Origin: Paucilactobacillus wasatchensis
GTDB lineage: Bacteria > Bacillota > Bacilli > Lactobacillales > Lactobacillaceae
DNA: 62,694 nt
Assembly: GCF_000876205.1 (NCBI RefSeq)
Contig: NZ_AWTT01000005.1
Span: forward strand, 1-62,694
Direction of reading: 5' to 3'
Positions 29,844 through 38,783 of this stretch are shown piece by piece. A program made the translations under genes and the position numbers. Under the pieces are notes generated by a model. That model was given only the letters and a program-made list of their open reading frames with translations, was not told where the DNA came from and did no database searches. The stretch's first letter is position 1; every line of letters starts with the position of its first letter.

Positions 29844-30920
29844 ATGACTGCACGTTATTTAATATTAGAAGATGGTTCAGTTTACCGTGGTGAAAGCTTT
29901 GGTGCACCAGCAGTCACCACTGGTGAATTAGTATTTAATACTAGTATGACAGGCTATCAAGAAATTATTACGGATCAAATTTATCATAATCAGATCGTAA
30001 TTTTTACTCAACCAAACATTGGCGGATCTGGTATTAATCAAGCAAACTATGAATCTATATTACCTTCAATCAAGGGCGTGATCGTCCGTGAACTAGCCAA
30101 TGTCTCAACTAATCGAATTAGACGTCTGTCACTTGATCAATATATGAAGCAAATGAACATTCCCGGCATTACGGGAATTGACACAAGAGCAGTTGTGCGA
30201 CGGTTACGGCAAACGGGATCAACTTTAAAAGCCAGTATTGTGCCGGAACCAGACGAACACGCATTTGACCAATTAAGTGCAACTGTGCTGACAAATCAGC
30301 AGGTTGCTCAAGTAGCAACCTCTAAACCATATCCCAATCCCGGGATTGGTAGCAGTGTTGTTGTCATCGATTTTGGGTTAAAACACGGAATTTTGCGTGA
30401 ATTAAGTAAACGTAAGTGCAACGTGACTGTTTTACCGCACACAGCTACCGCGGAAGACATTTTACGGTTGGATCCAGATGGTGTGATTTTGTCAACTGGT
30501 CCTGGCAGTCCATATGATTTGGGCCAATCAGTAATTGAAATGATTCAACTCGTACAAACCCAAATTCCACTATTTGGTATCGGACTAGGACATGAATTAT
30601 TTGCGATTGCCAATCAGGCTAAAGTTACTAGTCTACCAGCAGAACATCATGGTATGAATCATCCCATCAGGGAAATTGTCACGACTCATATTATTTATGC
30701 CTCCCAGGGACAAGGCTATGCCGTGGAATCTAAGTCGGTTGATCGAAGCAGGTTATTTATTACTCACATTGATTTAGTGAATGGAACGGTTCAAGGACTG
30801 CGGCATCGTAATTTTCCGGCATTTTCCGTTCAATTTTTCCCAGATGGTGCTCCAGGTCCAGACGAAACAAATGGTTTATTTGATGAATTTATGGAAACCA
30901 TGCACAGTCGAGAAGGGTGA
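29844..30920 (+). CDS. CarA/PyrAA-like protein with glutaminase triad lost
   Basis: A 358-residue homologue of carbamoyl-phosphate synthase small subunit, with the whole domain order intact: N-terminal CPSase_sm_chain domain (LILEDGSVYRGESFGA, NTSMTGYQEIITD, ITGIDTRAVVRRLR) then a class I glutaminase domain (VVVIDFGLKHGILREL, STGPGSPYDLG). The active site is gone. The nucleophile elbow reads FGIGLGHEL (Gly247 instead of Cys), and the HPE motif reads FPD (Phe332, Asp334). NH in TAQNHG-type motif is also changed (ASQGQGYAV). It probably cannot hydrolyse glutamine. AGAAGGAA precedes the ATG, and carB-like follows eight bases later. It may be a repurposed pseudoenzyme or, less likely, an ammonia-dependent CPS subunit. 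Confidence 0.9.
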   Translation: MTARYLILEDGSVYRGESFGAPAVTTGELVFNTSMTGYQEIITDQIYHNQIVIFTQPNIGGSGINQANYESILPSIKGVIVRELANVSTNRIRRLSLDQYMKQMNIPGITGIDTRAVVRRLRQTGSTLKASIVPEPDEHAFDQLSATVLTNQQVAQVATSKPYPNPGIGSSVVVIDFGLKHGILRELSKRKCNVTVLPHTATAEDILRLDPDGVILSTGPGSPYDLGQSVIEMIQLVQTQIPLFGIGLGHELFAIANQAKVTSLPAEHHGMNHPIREIVTTHIIYASQGQGYAVESKSVDRSRLFITHIDLVNGTVQGLRHRNFPAFSVQFFPDGAPGPDETNGLFDEFMETMHSREG

Positions 30921-30927
30921 TTATTTT

Positions 30928-33486
30928 ATGCCACAAAACATCAAAAAAGTACTAATTATCGGTAGTGGTGCGGATAAAATTGGCCATGAAACTGAGCTTG
31001 ACGCCGCAACTTATCAGGTGGGAACTAGTTTGCAACAACTCGGTATCACAACCATTTTAATCGATAATAATCCATTTTCCTTTGCATTGGATGGCAACGG
31101 TATTGATCAGATTAAAATTCTTCCAATTACCTTGAGCAATATTGTGACAGTGATTAATGAATTTGAGCCAGACGCAATTCTCCCTAATTTAGGTGGCTTG
31201 GATGCTATTCGATTAATGCAAGAACTGATTGAAACTGGTATTTTGCGCGAACAAAATATCAAACTGCTGGGAATTCCGGATGCTTCTATTCGCCAAATTA
31301 ATAATCCGGTTTTATTAAATCAAACTTTAAAACAGATGAATGCTCCCACGACTACCAGTAAAATGGTGCGCGATTTCGAAGGAGCTTTGACCATCACTAG
31401 CTTGATTGGCTTTCCGGTTATTATTAAGCCTGTCGCACCTTCTGGCGGGTCAACGCGGCGCACCTGTCATGATAACGATGAACTAGCTGACGCAATTAGT
31501 ACAGCCTTAGGCCAATCTAGGGTGGGACAGGCAATGGTGCAACAAAGTATTGCTGGTTATAAAGAAATTGAGTTAGTGGTTCTACGAGATCGTAAGGGAA
31601 CCACCATGCAAATTGCAGCGATTGAAGACTTCGATCCAATTGGCATTCATGCTGGTGACTCAATCGCATTTGCACCAACACAAACACTACTGGATCGAGA
31701 AGTCCAAGAGTTAAGAAACTGGGCGTTCGCTATCACTCGAAAGTTGAGGATTGTCGGGGTCAACCACGTCCAATTCGCGTTAAATTCGGCTACTGGTAAA
31801 TTTTATGTCATCAAAAATAGTCCATATTTCGATCGAATGACGGCTTTCGCGGCTCGGACAACAGGATATCCTTTAGCAATCGTTTGTGCGAACCTTGTCG
31901 CTGGAAAAACATTGAGTGAGGTTAAATTACCCGCTAGTTTTGCACCCAAAACCGCCTTAATTGAGCCGGCAATGGATCATATTGCAGCACGTGTTCCAAT
32001 TTGGCCCTTTGATGTGCTACCAGCTGCGGCAAATAAAGCAATATCGACTCAAATGCATTCGACTGGTTCAACAATTGGGATTGGTCGAAGTACCGAAGAA
32101 GCGCTGATGAAGGCAATTCGAGCAACTCAATTTCACGCTGTTAACTTCACGATTGAACAACAGCGTAAATTATCGGATGATCAGATGGTACAGCTATTAA
32201 TTCACCCACGGGCCAATAGAATTATGGTCCTGATGGAGGCGTTACGCCGTGGTTACTCAATTAGTGAATTAGCTGAATTAACTAAGATAGATCCGTTTTA
32301 TTTTCATAAATTGAAAAAAATGCAGCAATTAGAACAAAGTATTGCCAATCAACCGGGGGACAATCAAATATTGCGGCAGGCCAAGTATTACGGTTTCAGC
32401 GATCGATTTATCGGTCAACTGTGGCAATTGCCAGAAAAGGATATTGCTGCACTCCAAGCACAGGATAATATTAAACCGACGTACAAAGAAGTCGATCCCT
32501 CAGCTGGAGAATTTGAACAACATTCTGGTACTTTTTTTGCCACTTTTGAGCAAGAAAATGAAAGCACACCAATTAACCAGAAAAAAGCTCTGGTCGTTGG
32601 TAGTGGTGGATTTCGGCTCGGCAATGGTGGCGCGGCAGACTATTTCACTGCCAGCATTTTGCAACAGCTTAAAAGCGAAAATTATTTTACAATATTATTA
32701 AATAATAATCCAAATTCAATTTCTATGAGTCCGGCCTTGTCGGATAAACAATATATTGAGCCACTGGAAACACCCGATATTATGCAAATTGTGGCGCTCG
32801 AACAGCCTGATATTATTTATTTACCAAATATTAGAAAACGGCTCTACCAAGAGCTTAAGAATTTAGACTTACCAATTGTTTTGTTGCCCCAAAATGGTGC
32901 TATTTTAAGTCATATGGCGAGTGGTGCCGAATTTGCATTCAATGCAATTTTCGATGGCAAACATGTTTATTCACTGGGAATTGCGGCGTACTTGATTCAA
33001 AATAAAAGTGGCTTTGGCGAGCCAACAGCAATGGTATATCCAGCGGATTTGAGTCAATCAGAAAAAGATGCACTGACAGAGCAGGGGGTCAGGGATATTC
33101 AACAGCAACCTGAGCCCGGTTTATATCAAACTTTATTCGTAAAAACAGATCGATTACACAAAGAACAAACTAGAATTATCACATTACCTGAAATATCTTT
33201 TTTATCTAAAACATTGGGCATTAGTTTATCAAAGATTGCAACATCGCTGGTTAATCCAAGTCCCGACGTTGATTTAGAATTGGAAAATGTAGTAAATATT
33301 CAAGTCAAACAATCATCGGCTTTTGCTTCCACATTTCCATTTAAATCATTACAACTATACGATGAGCCAATCACCGCTAATACAATGGTTGGCGCCGAAA
33401 TGGCATTTGGCGAAAATACCACTGAGGCATTGCAACATTTAAATGTTCAGGGTAAATTCCAATTTCATGCAGGATCGCTTAATTAG
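30928..33486 (+). CDS. CarB/PyrAB-like protein, shortened and catalytically degenerate
   Basis: An 852-residue relative of carbamoyl-phosphate synthase large subunit (normally 1050-1075). The first half aligns throughout (LIIGSGADKIGH, DAILPNLGGLDAI, SIAGYKEIELVVLRD, DFDPIGIHAGDSI, APTQTLLDRE), but ATP-grasp residues are replaced: the glycine-rich TLGGTGGG-type loop is PSGGSTRR, and the ENPR-type metal motif is VIKNSPYFDR. The oligomerisation region (RRGYSISELAELTKIDPFY) is kept. In the second half about 100 residues of the ATP-grasp domain are absent, and the C-terminal MGS-like allosteric domain is missing. AGAAGGG precedes ATG 30928. It is very likely not a working CPS subunit, yet the frame is fully open. 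Confidence 0.88.
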   Translation: MPQNIKKVLIIGSGADKIGHETELDAATYQVGTSLQQLGITTILIDNNPFSFALDGNGIDQIKILPITLSNIVTVINEFEPDAILPNLGGLDAIRLMQELIETGILREQNIKLLGIPDASIRQINNPVLLNQTLKQMNAPTTTSKMVRDFEGALTITSLIGFPVIIKPVAPSGGSTRRTCHDNDELADAISTALGQSRVGQAMVQQSIAGYKEIELVVLRDRKGTTMQIAAIEDFDPIGIHAGDSIAFAPTQTLLDREVQELRNWAFAITRKLRIVGVNHVQFALNSATGKFYVIKNSPYFDRMTAFAARTTGYPLAIVCANLVAGKTLSEVKLPASFAPKTALIEPAMDHIAARVPIWPFDVLPAAANKAISTQMHSTGSTIGIGRSTEEALMKAIRATQFHAVNFTIEQQRKLSDDQMVQLLIHPRANRIMVLMEALRRGYSISELAELTKIDPFYFHKLKKMQQLEQSIANQPGDNQILRQAKYYGFSDRFIGQLWQLPEKDIAALQAQDNIKPTYKEVDPSAGEFEQHSGTFFATFEQENESTPINQKKALVVGSGGFRLGNGGAADYFTASILQQLKSENYFTILLNNNPNSISMSPALSDKQYIEPLETPDIMQIVALEQPDIIYLPNIRKRLYQELKNLDLPIVLLPQNGAILSHMASGAEFAFNAIFDGKHVYSLGIAAYLIQNKSGFGEPTAMVYPADLSQSEKDALTEQGVRDIQQQPEPGLYQTLFVKTDRLHKEQTRIITLPEISFLSKTLGISLSKIATSLVNPSPDVDLELENVVNIQVKQSSAFASTFPFKSLQLYDEPITANTMVGAEMAFGENTTEALQHLNVQGKFQFHAGSLN

Positions 33487-33527
33487 AGTTACTAAAAAAA
33501 CAGCTGCAAAAATAAAAAGGTAAAGTA

Positions 33528-33577
33528 AAAGTGTCCCATAATTGTTAGGTTTGCGTTTAACAATTATGGGACACTTT
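33528..33577. terminator. Strong bidirectional terminator
   Basis: A perfect 20-bp stem AAAGTGTCCCATAATTGTTA / TAACAATTATGGGACACTTT with a 10-base loop, between the convergent carB-like and rqcH genes. Confidence 0.92.
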
Positions 33578-33607
33578 ATTTTGCTCAGATCGTGCTAACC
33601 TTTAATT

Positions 33608-35290
33608 TTAAATTTTTACATCCGGTGTGACATAAAGGGTTGATTGCCCTTCAAAAATCACAAAACCTGGTTTGCTACCATTCGGTTTTTTTACTTTTTT
33701 GATTGGAACGTAGTCGACCGGCACATTGGCAGAATTGCGACCTTTAGAAAAGTAAGCGGCTAGTTTGGCAGCTTCTAACAGCGTTTCGTCGGATGGAGAC
33801 GCACTTCTGATCACAACATGCGACCCAGGAATATCTTTAACATGCAACCAGATATCATTCTTATTTGCAATTTTAAATGTGAGTCGATCATTTTGAAGGT
33901 TATTTTTCCCAACTAATATTTTAGTGCCATCAACAGCAGTAAATTCCTCTGGCTTGCTGACAGTTTCTTTTTTCTTTTTATTTTTTGAATGAGAATGAAT
34001 GTATCCTTGTTGCTGTAATTCTAGTTTTATCTCTTCAGTGTCAGCTGGATTACCAATCTCGATTTGAGCTTGAATATTTTCGAGGTAGTTTATTTCGGTA
34101 GTTGTAATTGCCAATTGCTCTTTGACATGGCTAACTGCATTCTTTAATTTTTGATACTTAGTGAAATAGCATTGCGCATTTTGTGATGGGGTCAATTGAT
34201 CCGACAAATTAATTTTTATTGGCTTATTCTCATCGTAAAAGTTGGCTAACGTAATTTCATTCATTCCGGGTTTAATTTCGCGTAAATAAGTTGTCAAAAT
34301 TTCACCACGAATTCGAAATTCATCAGCTTGATGCGTGTCTTGCAACGTTGCCTGTAGTTTTTTTACTTTAGTTTTGTTTTTCTTTAATTCATTATGAATA
34401 ATTCGAATTAAACCACCAGCCAACTGTTTGGTGCGATCTTGTTGCGATTTGTCGGCATAGTAGGCATCTAATAGCGCCGATAGTGTCGCAAAATTCTTAT
34501 ATTCTGTAGTTGCACTTATGTCGGCTGGTTTAAAGGCAGTAAAACTCATTTTTTGCATTGCTGATACAGCTAGAGTAGGAGTTGGCTGATCAAAACTGCG
34601 TAAAAAAGCTTGATATTGATTAGCAACATTTTCAGTGTGTAACAACTGATATGCTAATTCCCTGGCAGAATCAGTTCCCATGCCTTGATAAGTCTGCTGT
34701 AATTGCTTGGTCAGTTCATCCTGGTCATCAATTTTTTGTGCGAGTTGAGCGTACGCCTGGTTAGCAATAAATGGATTTAATTTATCTTGTTTTGGCGGCA
34801 TAATAAAAGTAGCCCCCGGTAACAACAACCGATATCGGTTTTGATCAGAACCAACGTGTTTGACAGCATCAATAATTTTATTGGTACTGGTGTTTACAAG
34901 TGTAATATTACTGTGACGAGACATTATTTCACTAATTAATATGAGGTTTTGCTCGTCACCAAGCTCATCACGAGTTGAAATATTAAATCGGACAATTCGA
35001 TCGTTATCAACTTGTTCAATGGAATTGATAATTGCACCTTCGATATATTTACGTAGGGTCATCGCAAATTTAGTAGGAACTTTGGGATTTTTAAATGGAA
35101 TCTCCGTAATTTGAATCCGTGGGTAGGTGGGGTTAGCTGATAGTAAGACTGAATAATTGTGGCGATTAGCCCGAATAATTAAAATGACCTCAGCAGGATA
35201 TGGTTGATGGATTTTGGCAATCCGTCCTGTCGCCAATAATTGATTTAATTCATGCACCATTGCATGTGTGAAAAAACCGTCAAATGACAT
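33608..35290 (-). CDS. rqcH: NFACT-family protein RqcH/FbpA (ribosome quality control)
   Basis: A 560-residue NFACT protein. The N-terminal NFACT-N domain (FDGFFTHAMVHELNQLL, PTKFAMTLRKYIEGA with MTLRK) is followed by HhH and coiled-coil regions (about 270-430) and the NFACT-R domain (KILVGKNNLQNDRLTF, DIWLHVKDIPGSHVVIR). RqcH recruits tRNA-Ala to stalled 50S subunits to add C-terminal alanine tails. It was earlier named fibronectin-binding protein FbpA. In B. subtilis the homologue yloA lies downstream of the pyr operon, which supports the pyr-derived origin of the neighbouring carAB-like pair. Confidence 0.93.
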   Translation of the reverse strand: MSFDGFFTHAMVHELNQLLATGRIAKIHQPYPAEVILIIRANRHNYSVLLSANPTYPRIQITEIPFKNPKVPTKFAMTLRKYIEGAIINSIEQVDNDRIVRFNISTRDELGDEQNLILISEIMSRHSNITLVNTSTNKIIDAVKHVGSDQNRYRLLLPGATFIMPPKQDKLNPFIANQAYAQLAQKIDDQDELTKQLQQTYQGMGTDSARELAYQLLHTENVANQYQAFLRSFDQPTPTLAVSAMQKMSFTAFKPADISATTEYKNFATLSALLDAYYADKSQQDRTKQLAGGLIRIIHNELKKNKTKVKKLQATLQDTHQADEFRIRGEILTTYLREIKPGMNEITLANFYDENKPIKINLSDQLTPSQNAQCYFTKYQKLKNAVSHVKEQLAITTTEINYLENIQAQIEIGNPADTEEIKLELQQQGYIHSHSKNKKKKETVSKPEEFTAVDGTKILVGKNNLQNDRLTFKIANKNDIWLHVKDIPGSHVVIRSASPSDETLLEAAKLAAYFSKGRNSANVPVDYVPIKKVKKPNGSKPGFVIFEGQSTLYVTPDVKI

Positions 35291-35371
35291 AATTCATTTC
35301 TCCTTTATTAACTGTTTCAGTATACAGATAATCAGATTTAATTACAAAAATTAAGATTTCTTTAAAAAAGC

Positions 35372-35401
35372 TTGTACATTACAATTTTGATATTGTATAC
35401 T
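35372..35401 (+). promoter_or_regulatory. Promoter with inverted repeat, marR-type gene
   Basis: TTGTAC (35372-35377) and TATACT (35396-35401), spaced 18 bases. The inverted repeat TACAAT-tttgat-ATTGTA (35380-35397) lies in the spacer and overlaps the -10, the expected place for autorepression by a MarR dimer. Confidence 0.55.
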
Positions 35402-35440
35402 ACAACTACAGATTAAAAAGTTGGTTGGGAGGCTAGGAAA

Positions 35441-35878
35441 TTGAAAGATAGTTTAAGCGCACTACGTGAAATTGAACGTAACCACCGTAGTGCATTGTTG
35501 GCCATTACTAAAAAGTCACATCTAACGATTGCCGAATGGCAACTATTACTTTTTATTTTAGCGGATAACACGACACAGGAACAATTGGCACAAGCTACTT
35601 CATTAGATACATCAACTCTTAGTCGCCAGCTAAAAAATTTAGTTACCAAAGAAATGCTACATAAAACACCGACTGGTCGGGATAAACGCCAGTTAATATA
35701 TTCAATTACCGAATTGGGCACTGTATCAGTCAATCAAATTAATGAGGATTACCACCATTTGGCACAGCAGATCTTTGATCGCTGGACAGACGAAGAACAA
35801 AATTTATTGCAAATATTATTAAACCGGTTAGATAAAAGTATTGCTCGGATCGAAAGTCATAACCATCATTTAAAATAA
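35441..35878 (+). CDS. MarR-family transcriptional regulator
   Basis: A 145-residue winged-helix protein. The DNA-binding part contains LTIAEWQLLLFILADNTTQEQLAQATSLD (only LTIAEWQLLLFI quoted as core), SLDTSTLSRQLKNLVTKEML as recognition helix and the wing PTGRDKRQLIYSITELG. N- and C-terminal helices would form the dimer interface. The start is TTG 35441 behind GGGAGG. No partner gene lies in the same operon, so it may regulate itself (see promoter repeat) and distant targets. The ligand is unknown. Confidence 0.88.
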   Translation: MKDSLSALREIERNHRSALLAITKKSHLTIAEWQLLLFILADNTTQEQLAQATSLDTSTLSRQLKNLVTKEMLHKTPTGRDKRQLIYSITELGTVSVNQINEDYHHLAQQIFDRWTDEEQNLLQILLNRLDKSIARIESHNHHLK

Positions 35879-35888
35879 CATGGCTTGG

Positions 35889-35916
35889 TTGTCACTCCAT
35901 TTTATGCTAGTATTAT
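35889..35916 (+). promoter_or_regulatory. Probable promoter of degV-type gene
   Basis: TTGTCA (35889-35894) and TATTAT (35911-35916), spaced 16 bases and 36 bases before the ATG. Confidence 0.5.
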
Positions 35917-35952
35917 GAGATATTGAATTAGAACAAAGTGGGGGAATTTTAA

Positions 35953-36819
35953 ATGAAAATCGCTGTTGTAACTGACAGCACTGCCTACCTCTCAGATGAG
36001 GAAGTAGCAGCTAATAATATTAAAGTTGTGCCAATTCCCGTTATTATTGATGGCAAAAGTTATCAAGAGGGCATTGATATTACTACAAGTGAATTTTATG
36101 ACAAATTGAGGACATCAAAATCATTTCCTAGCACATCACAGCCGCCGCTAGGTGAAATGATCTCTTTATATGAAGAGTTAGCGCGCCAAGGTTATGATGC
36201 TGTCATTAGCATCCATCTTTCTAGCACAATTTCAGGATTTGTGAATAGTTTAAGTCAGGTCGCAGCGGAGATTAACGACATTAAAGTAGTCCCATATGAC
36301 TCACAAGTTACAGTTAAATTAATGGGTTACTTGGTCCTGGAGGCAACAAAATTAGCGCGCCAGGGCCTTGATGTACCTGAAATCATTCAACATTTGGATA
36401 ATTTAAGAGCAACAATCGACAACTTATTTGTAGTCGATGACTTACAAAATCTCGTTCGCGGCGGACGTTTATCTAATGCATCTGCATTTCTGGGCTCAAT
36501 TTTAAAAATCAAACCGTTGTTAACGATGAACACACCGTCTCATGAAATTGAGGCATTTGAAAAGGTTCGCTCAACTAAAAAAGCACTCGCACGTGTTGAG
36601 GAACTATTCGATCAATCAATCCATAAGGTTGATTATCCTATTCGTGCAATCGTGATCCATGCTAACAACGACTCGGCTGCACTAAAATGGCGTGAAAAGT
36701 TAGCAGCCAAATATCCTGAAATTCCCTTTGAAATTAGCTATTTTGGTCCTGTAATTGGGACTCATTTGGGTGAAAAGGCATTGGCACTGGCGTGGTTGCA
36801 AGATACCAGCCGTTCATAG
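35953..36819 (+). CDS. DegV family fatty-acid-binding protein
   Basis: A 288-residue DegV protein. Members bind a single fatty acid between two domains, and in some Gram-positives (FakB) present it to the kinase FakA for phosphorylation. Visible hallmarks are IAVVTDSTAYLSDEE at the N-terminus, TSKSFPSTSQPPLGEM (the conserved T-S-Q-P motif), SIHLSSTISGF and DDLQNLVRGGRLS. GGGGGAAT precedes the ATG. The ECF S component follows by 21 bases and may be co-transcribed. Whether it is the FakB subunit is not decided by sequence. Confidence 0.9.
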   Translation: MKIAVVTDSTAYLSDEEVAANNIKVVPIPVIIDGKSYQEGIDITTSEFYDKLRTSKSFPSTSQPPLGEMISLYEELARQGYDAVISIHLSSTISGFVNSLSQVAAEINDIKVVPYDSQVTVKLMGYLVLEATKLARQGLDVPEIIQHLDNLRATIDNLFVVDDLQNLVRGGRLSNASAFLGSILKIKPLLTMNTPSHEIEAFEKVRSTKKALARVEELFDQSIHKVDYPIRAIVIHANNDSAALKWREKLAAKYPEIPFEISYFGPVIGTHLGEKALALAWLQDTSRS

Positions 36820-36840
36820 ACTGTTAAAGAGGAATTTGAA

Positions 36841-37383
36841 ATGCGACGAAATTATATAACTAGTGGGCTGGCAACTATTATTTTTACTGCTATTATTTAT
36901 CTTATTTCTTTGCTGCAGTTCCACGTTTCTTCTCCAATTGGAGATCCTTACGTGCAAATTGGCGAAGCTGTGGGGATTATTGCAGTTTTATTTTTAGGAT
37001 TGAGATTGGGACTTCTTAGTTCGTTAGTCGGAATTATGGTTGCAAATTTCAATAGTAATTTTAGTTTTTTCTATTTGCCGATGTTTGAAATGTTAATTAT
37101 TGGCTTAATAGCAAACTTTTTATTCAATCTTTTGGGTAAAAAACCGCATTGGACAACGATTATTACTGTTAGTCTTGGTTGTGGGATTACCAAAGTTGTC
37201 ACAACGTTCCTGCATTATTTTATCCAGGTCTTTATCAGCTCAGATTGTCGTTTTTCCGGCAGCATTGTTGGAGCATTGGCTGCAATGCCTGCAGGAATTA
37301 TAACCGCAATCCTAATTGTAATCGTGACGCCAATCCTATATTTAATTCTACACAGAATTGTTATTAGTAATTCTGAACAATAA
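36841..37383 (+). CDS. ECF transporter S component, substrate unknown
   Basis: A 180-residue integral membrane protein with five to six hydrophobic helices. The segment VQIGEAVGIIAVLFLGLRLG (after the first helix) resembles the ECF riboflavin-type S component domain, in which a conserved loop-helix precedes gas-like GxxxG packing. The protein lacks its own energising genes here and would use a shared EcfAA'T module. GAGGAA precedes the ATG. I cannot assign the vitamin or ligand. A plain membrane protein of unknown function is the alternative. Confidence 0.65.
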   Translation: MRRNYITSGLATIIFTAIIYLISLLQFHVSSPIGDPYVQIGEAVGIIAVLFLGLRLGLLSSLVGIMVANFNSNFSFFYLPMFEMLIIGLIANFLFNLLGKKPHWTTIITVSLGCGITKVVTTFLHYFIQVFISSDCRFSGSIVGALAAMPAGIITAILIVIVTPILYLILHRIVISNSEQ

Positions 37384-37387
37384 CCAC

Positions 37388-37427
37388 AAAAGTGATAAGC
37401 AGGCACCACCACTTATCACTTTTTTAT
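37388..37427. terminator. Bidirectional terminator
   Basis: AAAAGTGATAAG / CTTATCACTTTT stem with a 12-base loop and TTTTTTAT tract between the convergent S-component and DUF2075 genes. It overlaps the last codons of the minus-strand gene. Confidence 0.8.
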
Positions 37428-38648
37428 TTGATCATAAAATATCTGAAGTTGATCACGCAAAACAGAGTCGTGTGCGTATAAATAGGTGCCATAAATACCG
37501 CGTTTGAACAATACATTGAGAGAATTCATAATCATCGTTTTTTCAATTGCTTCAATTTCTGCTGGATCAGATAAATCTTGACGGTGTTTAAAAGCTTCCG
37601 CATCTGTATACTTATCAAGATTAACTTGCAATTTGTTCGATTTTGGATCAAGAGTAATCGGTGGTCCAATAATGATCCCAACATAGTTTAAATCAAACCC
37701 CTGACACGTATAAATTGAACCAACTTCATTAATTGTAGCTGGAATTTCAGCCCAGGGAACATTGGTGTAATTGTATTGGTCCCACGGCATCTTAAACTGG
37801 CCTTCAGTAATATAATGACGCCCGCCATCCAGTGTAGAGGGATAGCCAGATGTTGACACTATTCTGGCTAATTGAACCGCTTTATTTCTTTTAACAATTT
37901 CAGTACGCATTTCTTCCGCATCTGAGAAAATTCTAAAATCGTAGTGTTCACAAGCATTGGTTGGTATTTTTTGCAATTCACCAGCAGTAAACGCATCAAA
38001 CCAATGAATCAACTCCGGACTAGCAGTCATTCTAAATTGATGGTGCAGGTAATAGCTTTCATGATAATAGGGCTGCAGTAATTGTCCGAGCCGCTGATTA
38101 TTCCAAAAACTCTTCATCCGCAGTACCTGGCGTTGATCAAAAACCAAAATAACGATCTTAGAGCGGTTGATGATTTCATTTAAGTGATTTTGATAGTAAA
38201 AGTTATTATAATGGTCCGACTTAGACAAAAGTAAATGGGCTTCATCAATAACGGTAATGTCAGCTGATTCTTGATGTCTGTCTAACTGATTAATGAAGGT
38301 TGTCGGCCGTTGATAATCTTTTTTTAACAAAGATGGCATTCGGCTGGCCAGTTCTTTATATACTTTTAGAACTTCAGGATGATTTACTAATAAATAATTA
38401 CTTGTGCCATACAATATACTACTATGATCGGTACGAGCAGCTACTTGGATATCGTTAAATAGGTGCGATAAAATGACACTTTTACCAGTGCCGGCGTCAC
38501 CATAGATTGTGAATATAGCTGTTGAATCATCGTGCAGATGTGCGGTACAAAATTTTTTAATTCTAGTTACCAATTGTTGTTGTTCGATCGTTAATTTTTT
38601 TAGAGGAGAAATTTTCGTTACTGCAGAATTAGTGGTGGTATTATTCAA
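37416..38648 (-). CDS. DUF2075 P-loop ATPase / helicase-like protein
   Basis: A 410-residue P-loop NTPase of the DUF2075 family. Walker A is IYGDAGTGKSVILSHLF, and Walker B is DITVIDEAHLLLSK. A later HHQFRMTASPELIHW and a C-terminal IYTCQGFDLNYVGIIIGPP with the QGFD motif match superfamily 1 helicase-like proteins. The start TTG 38648 follows GAAGGA. No nuclease or methylase is adjacent, so I cannot connect it to a known defence system. Function unknown. Confidence 0.82.
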   Translation of the reverse strand: MNNTTTNSAVTKISPLKKLTIEQQQLVTRIKKFCTAHLHDDSTAIFTIYGDAGTGKSVILSHLFNDIQVAARTDHSSILYGTSNYLLVNHPEVLKVYKELASRMPSLLKKDYQRPTTFINQLDRHQESADITVIDEAHLLLSKSDHYNNFYYQNHLNEIINRSKIVILVFDQRQVLRMKSFWNNQRLGQLLQPYYHESYYLHHQFRMTASPELIHWFDAFTAGELQKIPTNACEHYDFRIFSDAEEMRTEIVKRNKAVQLARIVSTSGYPSTLDGGRHYITEGQFKMPWDQYNYTNVPWAEIPATINEVGSIYTCQGFDLNYVGIIIGPPITLDPKSNKLQVNLDKYTDAEAFKHRQDLSDPAEIEAIEKTMIMNSLNVLFKRGIYGTYLYAHDSVLRDQLQIFYDQIKK

Positions 38649-38783
38649 AGAATCAGTTCCTTCATTATTGTAAACATTGGGTGGATCTATGAAATTAGTA
38701 AAAATATATATTTTAGTTTACATAATATATATTATACAAAGTAGTCAATTTGAACCAAAGATTTTGGCAACGGTCACCGTACA

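Noticed and set aside
38649-38783. Short gap downstream of the aldo/keto reductase considered for a regulatory RNA
   Set aside because: Only AT-rich sequence with the DUF2075 promoter region; no stable hairpin or U-tract was found.
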